Assembly: GCA_914767715.1 (NCBI GenBank)
Contig: OU612074.1
Span: forward strand, 3,303,501-3,363,500
DNA: 60,000 nucleotides
Direction: 5' to 3'
Source: Membranipora membranacea
Taxonomy: Eukaryota > Bryozoa > Gymnolaemata > Cheilostomatida > Membraniporidae
The position numbers and the translations under genes were made by a program. A model generated the notes under the pieces. That model saw nothing but the letters and a program-made list of their open reading frames with translations. It was not told the origin of the DNA and did no database searches. Each line of letters starts with the position of its first letter. Positions within the stretch are counted from its first letter, which is position 1. This document shows positions 45,701 to 57,770 of the stretch, piece by piece.

Positions 45701-48700
45701 TGGCACTTAGCAGTAATGCTCTTCATTGTGTCAAAATTTAATCATCAGGAAAGCCCTCAATGATATTGTAAAGGTCCTTGTGCAAAGTTGTAAAGGTCAA
45801 AACAATACACAAGCTTCACTCACTTGCCGACCATCTTTGTAACGTATCCGAGTTCTTTCATATACTGAGGCCACAGTTTATTCTCGATCGGGAGACAACT
45901 CTTACTCTGTCCAAGCTGAACCAGGTGCTGAAAATAAAACAAGTTTTGACAGAAATCGGATATCATCGATCAGTTCACGGATCCCGTCACAGTCGCCTCT
46001 GTATAATTAAAACCCTCGCAAGAAATGTTTAATGGTTTTTTTGCAATATGGATTTCCAACAACCGCAATTTGGTTCACAATTTTGAAAGGTTTTAATTTC
46101 CTGATTACCAGGTACTTTTTCACTATTTGGGCAATAAATTAATAAAAATTATTAATAAGAAAAACTATCGCAAAAACTTTTGCTGGTATTTTGGATATGA
46201 TTAATCATTTCTTTGCTTAAAGCTGTTTAAAAATTTGATTTAAGAAGATAAGTTTCAAGACTCAATGTCTGTGATTATAATTTGATATAAGAAAGGGCTC
46301 TTTGTGCCCTAATCAGTAGCACAACCAGTGATTAGGACATGAATCTGATGTGAAATATGGTGAGTGTGGTTAATAATAACGATAATAGGAACTAAAACTT
46401 TATTGAAAATTTACCACCAAATCCGAGATAATCAATATCATTATGTAGATTATCTGATAATTATGTCATGGAATAGATTAGGAATTCACCCAGGACAGGC
46501 CAAAACAGAATGAAATATGCTTACACTGCAAGGGAAGGAGGGTGTCAAGCTATTTTTAATTTTGTGGAAGATCTATTCACATCCCCTATGTAGTCAAGTA
46601 GCCATAAGGATTGTGGGAAACTCAGGAAGTTCATGACTTTGCCACAATTTTTAATCTACACTTAGGTTTAGGGGTGTGTCCTCAAGTGGCTTAAAGTTGC
46701 CATGTGGTACACCATGTGGTACACAGCGACTGATTAAAATATTATACTATGGCTAAAGACTAATGCTCAATTAATCAATCATGGAGTTTTCTGTCTCATC
46801 ACCAATTAGGAGACTCATTAGGACGTAATGTAATACACAGTAATGAGCTGAACAATGGGAAGTACCTCTTGCACCAGGTCGTTTAAATCAATAAGCAATC
46901 TGTAGATCAATTATGTTGACAGATATATTTAATTGAGTTTCTACCATAATGATAGAAATATACACTGATAAAACATTTAGATGTTGGCTAATTGAATTAT
47001 TAGCATAGCCTATATCTGATGATTTTTTGCTGTTCTTGATACACACACAGCTGATGTTCTCACCTGCATGCCATTATTGGAGGGGTATAGTCCTGTTAGT
47101 ACTGCAGCCCTCGACCTACAAATCATACATCATCTGTGTCAGTGAGAAATTTAACATGCAGGACATTAGTGTGCATGGACAGAGCGATATTTGGGTGTTG
47201 TCTTATCAAACAGTGCGTTGTTCAAATTTTCAACAGTCTCCTGAAAACTTAAAATTGCAAAGTCAGCCTTATGTATAATTGGAGAGTTTAATTAATTATG
47301 TTTTCTATTATTATGAAAAAGATACGGTAAAAAAAGGATTCCAAAAGTGTCATGTCATTGTATAGGAAAACACGAGTACGGAGCATAGATCATATTAGCA
47401 TACCTTCCATGTGGAAGCCAATAGCATACTTTGCGAAAAAAGCAATCAATTGATTTTAGGGCTTCAAATAGATGAAGTTTTTTGTTGCATGAGACGAACT
47501 GAGCACTGAGTGTTTTACTCTTCATATTTCAGATGTTATGGAAGCTCTTGAGTTTTTATCTTTGGCTGACCCTCAATATGTCAAGTTGTTAACTACTTGT
47601 GATAAGTTGGTGATGAGTTTTCAACCAGCCAATAAGCTTTTTAACGCAAAAACTCAACTATATTGGTTATGTGCGGATCTGAATGAACAAGGTATTTTAT
47701 ATCAACGTTGATCTGGTAAGAGTTATGGCTTGAAAATTCATCATTAATTTTAAAACAATGTTGCTGTCTCACCTGCGCTGGCTTACCAAGTTAACTATAT
47801 TTAATTATTGTCTTACGGTGAGCAGAGAGGCTGTGCGTGCACATCCGTCAGCTCCAGGCCATGCCTGGCCAGCCAGTTAATATTTGGCGTCTTCACGAGA
47901 TGGTTGTGAAATCCAACATCATTCCATCCTGTCAAGCAAAGGAATCAGATATATGCAAAGTTCCGCAGAATTTCAAACCAGAATCATAATTAGCGGACAA
48001 CACAGACGATCACCATGAGGGCTGGATGCTGCAAAGGTCATTTTTGCATATTGTAGTCTAGGTGATTGCGGGTATAACTTTGTACCCGCCCAATCCAACC
48101 GGTCCAATACTGTGGCAGTTGCGTAGAATGTTTGCTAGCCATTTTGAATGACTAGTGATAAAACAATTGTCTGAAACAATCAGTAAAAAAAGGAGGGCTT
48201 CCAGATGTATTACCGAATAGTCGTACCCAAGCCTCCAATGCCAGCTATAATTACTTTGGTTTACGTCATTCTATAGGCAAATTTCAACAAAGTAAACAGT
48301 GATTTGAAGTTTTTGTCTCGCCATCTGGAGACATGGTGAGATATATTTTATTATGACCCCTTTTGTATAAGTGTTACCATGCCGAAGAAGGATGTCTTCT
48401 ATAGTTCTGACAATTAAGTACATAAACATCCTATAAAGAGAGAAACTTCAGATATTTCGCACTTTTGAGCTGTCTGCACTTAATGTACTTGCATGCAGTA
48501 TCTGATTTTTTTGGCATTTACTTGATCCTGCTCAGACAAACAAAAATGTTCATTAAACTGAAATCAATCAATGTTTCTTCGGCTTTGCCAACTTCGTGCA
48601 ACATAAAGTCATGACATAACGTTATATTAATAGCCTCTCCCTTAATGGCTTTACACTGCATAATGTCTTCTACTGTTGAACGACATTCACAGGGAAAAAC

Positions 48701-51700
48701 CAGTATAGAAACTTTTTAACTGTAGGAGTATTATTGCGAAGGGATTCCCTAGCTGATCAAAATCAGATTTCAGCACCCCACCTTGCACATCCAGCCTTTG
48801 ATTCTGATTTGGCAACCTCTAATGCAATCGAATGCATAGTCATAAATAATCAATGAACTAAAGATTTTCCCTTTCTATTTTTCAGCTCACTCAATTGAAT
48901 TAAATAACCCAACCCAACCATTAAAGAATCATCCTGCCAAATCTACAATACATCAACTCAGGTCAGAGAGGTATTACTCTATGCGTGAAGGATTTCCCAT
49001 ACTCAATGTTGACTCATTATAAAATTCTACAGAGTACATCCTACAGAATTCTAACGCCAATCATGTACAAAGATAGTCAATGAAACGAAAATTGACCTCC
49101 AAAATTACCACTCAGCAACCAAATTGCACCTTTTTGGCACCAATAATTGATCATGTCAAAAAATTGGAGTCTTAATGTACCCTGCCACTGAGATTATCAT
49201 ACTGTGAAAAAGAAGGAATAACAAGTGCGTAATCAGTGCTAAAATACAGCTCCATTCAGGGTAATGACATAGAACACCTCCCCTCAAACAATAGGCCCTT
49301 ATGTAAGACTCACACTACAAGAAGACCATATGAAACCATATCAAATACATAATTTCATGATCCGCCTTAGGACATTTGGAGGCTCCTGGCACTCGAGACT
49401 TTGTCTCGCTTAGGTTTCTTGGAGGCCATCTGTGGCGCACTTGAAAATGATTTTCGCTGCAATGGTAGTTTGGAGGACATTTTCGCTGCAAAATGTCCTC
49501 CAAACTTTATTATTGATCGTTCTGAACCCACCAACATCCTCAGAAGGAATTTTCAGTCCAATGATTAGGTCAAGCTCGGAAATTAGAATGAACATCATAG
49601 GTTTCTCTTCAACCTTAAAATTTTCCGTCAAGTTAAGCTTGCTGCATTGCTAGATGACGTCTTTTTAGATCCACACGCAATAAGGCCATAGGCCAAGACG
49701 CCTCAGCACTTTGTACCAACAATTATAATGGACAATATTCACAGTGAGTGATGTAATCAGGTGTCTATAATATCCTCAAAGGTGCCATTCCTCACTGCAT
49801 ACATACTCAAACACACAGCTGAGACCAGTTATTATAACACACTTATGCTCATATCACCTAATAGCGCTGCTGGGCCGCCCTTAATTATCTACTCATGCAG
49901 CAATCAATGCTGAGAGGGCGTGAATTAAAAGACAATGGCTAAGGACAGTAAAGTTCTCACAGAGTCAACGCTTTTCTATTCAACCAAGTTCTTGAGATTT
50001 AAGAACCAGAGGAGTTGAACTGTGTCTCTTCCAAAGTCTGCTAAGGTCACAATCATATCATCAACATCTCTATCTTTGTCATCTATTTTATCTATCTATC
50101 TCCATTTCCTTCTTGTAGGGATTTGGGAGATAATTTTTAAAAAAACTTTGCAAGACAAAAAGAAAGTTTCTAAGTTCTCTCTTATGCTGTCTCAACTTTT
50201 GATGTCCAGATTTTTTTTAGGATTCTCGTACATTGGTATAAGGATAATAGGAAAAATTAGGTTATATAATGGCGTGACGACCGAATTTTTTTCTTTTGTC
50301 AACCGTACTGCATATTCACCAGTCATTGAGATAGAAGCTTGATTGATCTCTAAGTTTAAAGATATTCTTCTGCTCGATTGTTTAGTGAGGCAAAAGTCCT
50401 AAAGAGCACTCCTCCCTTGTTTACCATGAGAATGGCATGAATAAATTTCTCTTGTTTAATCAGGTGTTTTTCCTAGATGATAATTAATATTTTTGCTAGC
50501 CTTTGGTAGTAAAAATCTGATTTCTAGCTAGTCATGTAGAAGGGGTCAGGGCGGTGGCCAATACCAAGGTCCTGCGATTGCTGAAGAACCTTAGTTTGCA
50601 TGGGTATTCGTCATCATGATGCCTAGATGATGTTCAATATTCTAGCTAAGGTGCATTGGGAGTATATAGGTTCTTTCTAGCTGGTCATTTATAAAGGGTG
50701 TTGGCCGATACCTAGGGCCTGCCTTTTCGAAAGAAGCGTACTTGGCTGCGTGTTTGTCATCATAATACCTAGATGATAATTAATATTTCAGCTAATGTCT
50801 AGTGGGAGTGAAAAGCTTCTTTCTAGCTGGTCATCTAGAAGGGCGTTGGCCGATACCAAGAAGTAACTGTTACTCCTCACTGATACATAGGGTCTGTCTT
50901 TGCTGATGAGATGTAGCTTGCTGGGCAATCATCATCATGATGCCTAGATGATATTAATATCTCAGCTAATGTGCAGTGTGAGTGAAAAAGCTACATTCTA
51001 GCTGCTCATGTAGAAGGGTGTTGGCTGATACCAAGGGTCTACGTTTGTGGATGAGCCATCTCTGGCTGGGTAATCGTCATCATGATGCCTTGATGTAATC
51101 TGTATATACATTTAGGAGTTAGGAGTTACCAGCATTATAGAATATAAGATGTGAAATTGGTGAAGAGACCATCGAACAGATGGCTGCTGGCGATCATCAT
51201 AGATTTCAAAAATGATAATCATTGTTATCTTAACATTTTAAATTCCTGGTAATCATTATAATTCTGCAAAATGGTCTTAATTTTCTAATAACCACTTATT
51301 GTATCTGACAAGCATCACCACTGATCGGCTGATAGCAGTATTTACCTATTTGTGGGACAATTTTCAACTAGATCAAAGCGCAGGTCTTGCGTAGATATTT
51401 AACTCATTAGCTTGCTAATTACTGAGATTATCTGGGCAAAGCACACTTTAGGAATGTATTACTCGTTGGAGCTTGATGGAAGCTTCAGCAAAGTTTAATG
51501 GGCTGCGAGGAGGCTGACTGTATAACACACACACAGTAAATGAAGTATCGATAATTGGCAGCCCGATAGACGATGATTGGCACATTTGTTGTGGCCACCA
51601 GGTGTGTAGAACGTCGTGCCATCACATAAAGTAAATATGGCCGCGTGACATAATCACCAGGTTTCACTTTTAAAGCCTTCACATGCCAACGCTAAACTGC

Positions 51701-52724
51701 CCAAATATTTGAGCTATTATTCCCAGATTCAGGGACTCATGGTCAATTAAGGTTCATTCCACTATTGCCTACGCTTACCTTCATAAGCTATTATACCCTC
51801 TACACTGCTTATGGCGCTTAAAAGACATGCAGCTCCGTGATGTGTCTCGGAAAAAATTCCATTGGCAGCAAACACCAGTCAAGGGCAAAACAATCCAGGT
51901 TCATTTCACATTTGCCTACTTTTACCTACGTGAGCTATTATGCCTCTGCACTGCTTATGGCGCTATCACGACACGCAGCTCGTGTCTCGAAAAAAATTCC
52001 GAAGTCAGCAAACGCCAGTCAAGGAAAAAACAATCCCGTCATATCCTCGTGAGGGTGGCTACCACCTGTACATCAACCCTATTAACAGGATATTAGGTGC
52101 TACTTTCTTTTGTATCTCTGAATAATGATCCGTTAGCTGTTAGTTCACGCCTACAATTACCACCTTGGACTATTGTTTTCCTAGAAACAAGCTCACCAAA
52201 GTTTTAGAAAACAGTTTGATGGCACACTTTTCTCATTAAAAGCCAAAAAATACAATTTTTGAGCATGTGTTATCACTAATGATAATACGCCACAAAGATT
52301 TCTGACAGACCCTTCTTATCGACTTCCATATGAGCAATGCCGCACCTTACATCGCACATTCAATTTTTTCCTGAAATAAATATACAGATTTAAAAAGTTC
52401 AAATGAAACGCATTGAGAATATTAATTATCTGTAAATACGTTCGTTGTTTTTCACTTACCCACATCGTCTGCCATGATAAATATGACATTAGGTTTGGGT
52501 CTCAATCTGCTGCTAGGGCACCCCTTCTTGCTGCCACCACTAGGGGGTCCCCTGCCGCCATGAGGGCTGCCGCTATTGGGCGGTCTATTATACGGGTATG
52601 ACGGATATCGACTGTTATATTGTCTCCTGCTAATTGATGAAGTGTACTGCCTTGGGTAAGTAGCCTGTGTCTGTACCAGGTATAAAAGTACAGTCAATGC
52701 TGCTATCAAGTGCCTCGCCTCCAT
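36753..52724 (-). CDS. Arylsulfatase B/I/J-like sulfatase (13 exons, 637 aa)
   Basis: Exons: 52460-52724, 47817-47928, 47064-47115, 45824-45927, 43912-44012, 43388-43458, 41773-41883, 40854-40932, 39931-40028, 39376-39619, 38821-38980, 37572-37753, 36753-37087. Together they give 1,914 nt in one frame with GT-AG introns. Residues 1-21 are a signal peptide, followed by a Tyr/Pro/Gly/Ser-rich linker to about 75 that is unusual for the family. Catalytic landmarks: IMADD (Asp86, Asp87), CSPSR with Cys124 for formylglycine and Arg128, GKWHLG (Lys178, His180), TAHQPLE (His268), FTSDNGG (Asp331, Asn332) and LRGAK (Lys360). Overall layout matches arylsulfatase B/I/J, which remove sulfate from N-acetylgalactosamine-4-sulfate or related esters in lysosomes or outside the cell. 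The C-terminal 60 residues (Pro/Gly-rich) extend past the usual end. Substrate is inferred only. No inactivating change was seen, so it is probably an active enzyme. Confidence 0.93.
38168..38364. mobile_element. MITE family 2, 197 bp, in a sulfatase intron
   Basis: It begins GCCAATGTGTTGGCTCTGAT and ends in the inverted form (...AGAGCTAAGACATTGGC), with TA on both outer sides (38166-38167 and 38365-38366). It is inside sulfatase intron 11. TA duplication fits a Tc1/mariner-type helper. Confidence 0.8.
39137..39260. mobile_element. Fragment of MITE family 2
   Basis: TCAGATGGTACTTT, TATAGTGAGT, CTTTCACAAT and ATAGGTGCxxT...CATTGGCTCCCAATCATATC follow the order seen in the copy at 23009-23216, but the terminal repeats are gone. 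Confidence 0.55.
40500..40811 (-). repeat. 14-bp minisatellite grown from a tRNA-derived SINE head
   Basis: From 40590 to 40811 the + strand repeats ACCACCCTGCCTAC about 16 times with only a few ACATC variants. Just outside it (minus strand, 40500-40590) is a SINE head reading GGGTGGTGTAGTGGTTAGCATTCGGGC. The repeat unit is the complement of the very start of that head (GGTGGTGTAG plus GCAGG). The array ends 42 bases from the exon-8 splice donor of the sulfatase gene. Confidence 0.85.
43218..43370. mobile_element. MITE with 19-bp perfect terminal inverted repeats, 153 bp
   Basis: AAAGACTACCCAAAGACCA at 43218-43236 is exactly inverted at 43352-43370. The right end lies 17 bases from the exon-6 donor of the sulfatase gene. 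The target duplication is ambiguous (TTA-like on both sides). This family was not seen elsewhere in the window. Confidence 0.8.
44013..45823. other. Sulfatase intron 4, nothing else recognised
   Basis: AT-rich intron with no repeat or nested gene that I could identify. The short + strand frame at 44816-45037 has no family resemblance. Confidence 0.5.
49468..49505. repeat. Perfect 16-bp-arm hairpin
   Basis: GTTTGGAGGACATTTT, a 6-base loop (CGCTGC), then the exact inverse. ATTTTCGCTGCAA also occurs just before it (about 49450), so the hairpin may have arisen by a templated inversion. Confidence 0.85.
50460..51090 (+). repeat. Tandem array of about four 145-175 bp units
   Basis: The anchor TCTAGCTxxTCATxTAxAAxGGxxT occurs at about 50523, 50677, 50822 and 50997. 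Each is followed by TTGGCxGATACCxAxGG, a GTCATCATxATxCCTxGATG block and CAGCTAATGTxxAGTGxGAGTG. Units are diverged by substitutions and small indels. Confidence 0.85.
51751..52043 (+). repeat. Tandem duplication, about 147-bp unit
   Basis: The copies at 51751-51897 and 51898-52043 share GGTTCATT, TTGCCTAC, TACACTGCTTATGGCGCT-type blocks, TGTCTCGxAAAAAATTCC and CAGCAAACxCCAGTCAAGG. Any reading frames here come from the repeat. Confidence 0.85.
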
Positions 52725-53550
52725 ATTAATATCAGTATCTCCTTTGTGCTAGGCTGCCGATATTAAAATGAATAACTTCCTTTAAGCGATGTCTGGTTTT
52801 GTTACTTCTTAGGAAGTTTTTTATTTATTCAGTCGGCTATATGATGCGGCATTCCTGACATGCACTTCTTACTCTATCAGTGGATATCCCAAAAGAGCTT
52901 TATAAGATACTGTGTCCAGCCCTCAGAGTCACAGATTCGTGGTCTAGGTTACGTAGTATTGTATAAGCTGCCCTCTCAGCGAATCCTGCCTTCAGATTGG
53001 ACAATAGTATATATCCTGACAATAGACGATTGTCTAAACGTAGCCTGTAAGTTTGAAGGATGCGAGCAGATTGAGGTGTGAGGATGGTGTTAAAATTAGT
53101 ATACTCAGCGCAGAGTAATTGCTACCTTGCCCGAATGATGGATGGATGGTTGTACTTCGCATCATTGGTTCAAGTACTGTATTACAAGTGCTCTTGTGGC
53201 AGACTCCCTGCAGTGAAAATTGTCAAGGCACGCAAAGTGCTTGCAATCATTAACGGTCGATTTGATGGGTACCATTGGAGTTGTACAGTAAAAATGACAA
53301 AAACTCTCAAAGTTTCCCATCTTGAGCCATGGGAGGATTTAAATCTGCATAAAATAATGTTCTTGTAGACTGGAGGGATTACTCAGCGCTTATATGGTCT
53401 GGTTTGTCGAGATGACAAATGAGATTTCTATGTCTCATCATCCTTCTAATTAGCAGGTACCAGTTACCAACAATAATCACTAATGGATTAATTAGACTCT
53501 CCTCAGCTGCGATTACAAGCTCTGAGCTTATTATTTCCCCTTCCTATACA
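52725..53550. other. Upstream of the sulfatase gene, no gene recognised
   Basis: No clear TATA box was found within 100 bases of the sulfatase ATG. A 96-codon + strand frame at 53078-53368 has no recognised domain and no splice support. Confidence 0.4.
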
Positions 53551-53806
53551 AGGACCGTAGTTCTAGGGGAGTCAAGGACGCTCTGCCTCTCCTAGAATGC
53601 TGAACAGAGTGGCCTAAAAATATTACAATTGAATATTCCATGTCAGAATCAGCTCATTTCGGACTTCCATTTGCCAGCTTTATCATTAAAACGCTTTGGA
53701 GGCTAGGGACTAGGGACTCAGGAGGAGCTTAAAATACCCAACCTGGTGTTACTTCACACCCTCAAGGATTTTCCCCTCGCACATACCATTTTTCCTAAAC
53801 GGTCCT
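53551..53806. mobile_element. MITE family 3, 256 bp
   Basis: Its ends are AGGACCGTAGTT and AAACGGTCCT, inverted. TATACA lies at or next to both outer sides. Internal blocks (CCTAGAATxCTxAAxAGAGTGGCCTxAAAA, GGACTTCCATTTGCCA and GAGGAGCTTA) are shared with the copy at 57530-57770. Confidence 0.75.
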
Positions 53807-56800
53807 GTATACACCAAGGAACGCAACGAATCCTTCTCTCTCTCCCCAGTCACACTAACTGGTCACATTTATGTAGATTAATTTGGGTATATTTTAACAC
53901 CTTGCTTATCCGCCCAGTGTGATAAATTCTGTGGTTGATATTAGATCAAAAAGAACTTTATAGCAGTTAATCAACACCCCAATTTGATTGATGTGGAGTC
54001 ATTCTGTATAGTGTATCACCCTAAAAGTATCGCACTAAAATCAAAAGAGAATTTTCAATTTGTTATTGCACAACCTGGTTCATAAGCACTTGAATAGTAT
54101 CATCACCATTTATTTAAATCACCACAATTGAATTATATTAACTACCCTTGGCAAAGATTATTGCCCTTGGTATAGGGTATTTTTAGAGCTTGATTATCTC
54201 AGCCAAGTTCCCAGGCTGCTGAACAGAGAAAATAAACCTGGGGGGCTCTGACTAATTTTCATATTCCAAAGATGTTATCATACAATATTTCACAGAAATA
54301 CTAGTTATATGCCAAACATCCTGCATATATTGTGATATGTGTCAGCACACATATATCACAATCCCAGTTGTTGTATAAAATTACAAACAAAACCCTGGGA
54401 GGATTAATATTTGAAAGAGTTATTGTGAATTAAGAGAGGGTATAGCAGCATGGTTTGCAAATGTGAAGGGAGTGGTCGTCGTGCAATGGGTAGGGTACAG
54501 GTTTTTCAATCGAGAGATCCCTGTGGAATACGGTGGTGTCAGGAAGGGCATGCAACCTCGATTGCTCCATGCCACAATAGGATACAGTCCTTAGATCGAT
54601 ACTGATACAGGAAAAAAAACAGCAAGGTTTACCACAGTCACGGTTTCACAGGGTATCAAAACTATAAATGAACGCAAGTTTATACCAGCATGGTTGAAGG
54701 GGTCAGCCTTGGCCTAGCGGTTTTTGTGTGACAGCATGGTCATTAGTTGGCACTCCAGCCGGCCATGGTCATCATTTCTGATGATCATGACCATAATTTC
54801 AGTTATATTTTTCAGATCGCAAACCACATAAAAGGGTGTGTGCAGATTCTGCAACAAATTTATTCAGTCACAAACCACTATGGTAAACAATCCGCCAGTG
54901 TTTAATTTTATTTTATGTATGAGACAAGTAAGACACCTGTGGACTCACATAATTCTTGGAAAGCTGTATGTAAATTATTGAGCTGGCATGAGAACTTGTC
55001 ATTATGAAAACTCATCTCTTGGGTTTTTATGACATTGTTGATGTTTACATTTGCAGCTTGTGGAAGTGTCATGCTATTAGCAGATCAAGGCAACCCTCAC
55101 ATGAAGGGAAACGATTCAAACTAACTGTGTCATTATGGGTTCTAACCTCTCTGTGGATCCAGACTCATAGCCGAAGTATGAAGTCATATTAGCCTAGCGG
55201 CGAGAGGGGGATGGTTCATATTCACAGTCTGGACTCTCCCTGTTGACAAAAACTTAGATACATATGGTCGCAGAATTACCTGATGTCACATTCCGTATCT
55301 GCATGGGGACAATTCTTGACACTATGATTTTGTGATGCGCCAACAGTTCAGCCCAAGAGAAATATGCCAAGAAGATCAAAACTTGGTCGCCAGCATAAAT
55401 TTCCATTTGATAAATCTTAAATTTGCAAAAAGATTCACCAACAGTATTTTTTGCGTCAGATTTGCATAGGGTGTTTGCTTTTAAGACCTAATGTTGGCGT
55501 TCGTGAATTTTACCCTCGGCAAGATGTTGGTTACAAATATGAGTGCAACAATATTATAATATCTAGGATGCTTGTTTCTGGGTTCTGTGATTAAATACTG
55601 TTTGGTTGATCAATGTGGTGTTTTGTAAGGATCCTGGGAAAAATTCCTATGCAGTCTTGATGTTACAGTTTCTTATTTTATTTTTTGTATATTTGTGTCT
55701 CAACTCCGTAATGACAGGGAGGGATTATTATTCATTTGACGCAACTACACTTGATCTTATATCCTCTCTACTCAGTTACAGAAACTAATTTTTCTCCAAT
55801 GTAGATGTATCCTGGTTTGTCAGAATTTCAAAAGCTTTGAAATATCCTAAATGTTCGCAGTCTGTTATGAAACAGTAGCATACAAGGATTCACATTCAAA
55901 ATAGCGATTGAGCATAATATAAAAACAGGCAAAGATTTAGAGGATCTTATGTGATGTATGGTGGGTTTGACGCATCACTTCATTGCTATTAACTCAAATA
56001 GGACAAAAAAACGTATAATGGTAATCAAATTAATCCATTTGATTGGTGTTTGTTAATTTCTGCAACATGTAACATATATCTTAGTTGCATCATGTAAGTA
56101 TTTCCTCATGCCAGAAATATGCACCAAGTAAGTAAACTGAAAACAAATAGAATTATAAGATTAGGAATAAACCAAATTAAAGCCAAAGAATCTAAACACT
56201 AAATACCTTGACTGACCCTGATTTTTAACCGAATCAGCTTAATCTTAATCTTAACCAGGTATAAAGACCATCAGTTTATTGGACTGGACCCAGACATGAT
56301 CTGTTTGAACCCTCCTTCTATTCTTCAATATTCTTAGTGATGCATTGTGGGTAGACAAGCTATTACAAATCTGAAACTGGATCAGAAGGAAAACCTTGGA
56401 GAAAAGAAAAAGACACACGACAAGAAAATAATTATACAGTAAATTATCCTATCCTCATCATTATCACATAAATCAACTCTCCTGCAGTTACGGCATTAAG
56501 CTGATATGTTTATTTCCAACTGCCAAGAGATCCAGAATAGGCTAAATTAGCTGCGTTGCATAACACTGCCTCCTCTATGCTTAGAATAGTGGGGAATAGT
56601 GGTGGAGTAAAATTTTGTGGTGAATAAATGTATCACTAATTACGACACTGCACAGTTAATGAGGGACACAACCCTGGCAATGAACTCCAAATAGACTGTT
56701 TGTTGTCAGTCTGGTTCAATGTGACTTGAGGATGAATTTAACCAATGAGTTATATTAGGTGATACTTGATAGGTTTCAGCTAAAAGATATGAGAGGCAAT

Positions 56801-57529
56801 TGGATAATACTGCTAATAGAGTTCATGAGCAGTAAATTCATATTGCTTAGAACCTTGCAACCTTTCCTTTGAAGAATATATTCCTGGTTCAATATGAATT
56901 GAAATGGATTTGACCACAGCCATCCTTGCAGATGTTGCGATGGGTGCGAACTGTCACCTGCCCAACGAAATGACTTTATCTCTATGAAATATTCAGACGG
57001 GAAACAACGTTTTTTCCATGAAGTTACGCAGTATATATTATACCAGTCTGTTTATTTACATGCGGATTTGTTCAGCTTCTGTGGTGAATTCAAATATTGC
57101 TTCATAATTGAACTTCCTTTGCTAACAACACATTTATATCTGCTCTTTATTGATACAGGTCGATCATCATGGCTCCACTTTAACCCCCACGCACTGCACA
57201 AGCCTCTAGCTAGATTATATACCAAAGGAAATTTGAGGTACTTTGCATACAGGGATTTTTCTGTATTTAGAGATGGACTGGCTCACATTTCAACCACACT
57301 ATAAGACGTTGTTTCGGTGTATGTAATTAATTGCCTTTGGGAAGTATGAGCACACCCAAGTACTGACAACCCTCTTCCTGTATTAGCATCCATATAAATA
57401 TGATAATTGATCCAAGGGATTAAATACCGAGAAGCCCTACCATCCCTAAGTGACCACTGGTGCAGTCACGAGTCAGACGCTATGAGTAATGTCTCTCGGA
57501 GCAGACTGTGAGAGAATAGCCCAGAGAGC
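53807..57529. other. Intergenic, no gene recognised; one SINE-like stretch
   Basis: A tRNA-like SINE candidate lies at 54470-54620. I saw short hairpins near 54335 (TGTGATATGTGTCAGCACAC) and 54765-54795. No coding blocks with splice sites were found. Confidence 0.4.
54470..54620 (+). mobile_element. tRNA-derived SINE candidate
   Basis: GTGCAATGGGTAGGGTACAG resembles an A-box region. It is followed by CAATCGAGAGATCCCTG and then GTGGTGTCAGGAAGGGCATG, a block that recurs in invertebrate SINEs. It ends near a short A run at about 54610. Confidence 0.45.
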
Positions 57530-57770
57530 AGGCCTGTAGTTCAAGGGGAGGTATGGACGCTCTTCCTCCCCTAGAATACTCAATAGAGTGGCCTTAAAAC
57601 ACCACAATTGAAAAAAAAAACATATCAGAATCAGGTACTCTGGGATTTCCGTTTGCCAATTATATGCCTTAATTTGCTTGGAGAGGAGCTTACAGCACCC
57701 CTCCTGGTGATGCTTCAGACTCGCCTCGGACTTTTGCCTCCCCTACCATTTTTTCCAAACTACGGCCCTA
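57530..57770. mobile_element. MITE family 3, 241 bp, second copy
   Basis: The ends GGCCTGTAGTTCAAGGGGAG and CCAAACTACGGCCCTA are imperfect inverted repeats, with an interior matching 53551-53806. A 22-base direct repeat (GACTGTGAGAGAATAGCxCA) flanks it at about 57504 and 57770, much longer than a normal DNA-transposon duplication. Confidence 0.7.

Larger units (their letters stand above)
47929..52459. other. Sulfatase intron 1 with local repeats
   Basis: This 4.5 kb intron holds the hairpin at 49468-49505, a tandem array at about 50460-51090 and a tandem duplication at 51751-52043. A 106-codon + strand ORF at 50022-50342 is Ser/Leu/Ile-rich, has no recognised family and is most likely chance. 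Confidence 0.5.

Noticed and set aside
50022-50342. 106-codon + strand ORF in sulfatase intron 1
   Set aside because: Low-complexity Ser/Leu start, no domain, and it lies inside an intron with no transcription signals.
53078-53368. 96-codon + strand ORF upstream of the sulfatase gene
   Set aside because: There is no domain resemblance and no promoter or splice support.
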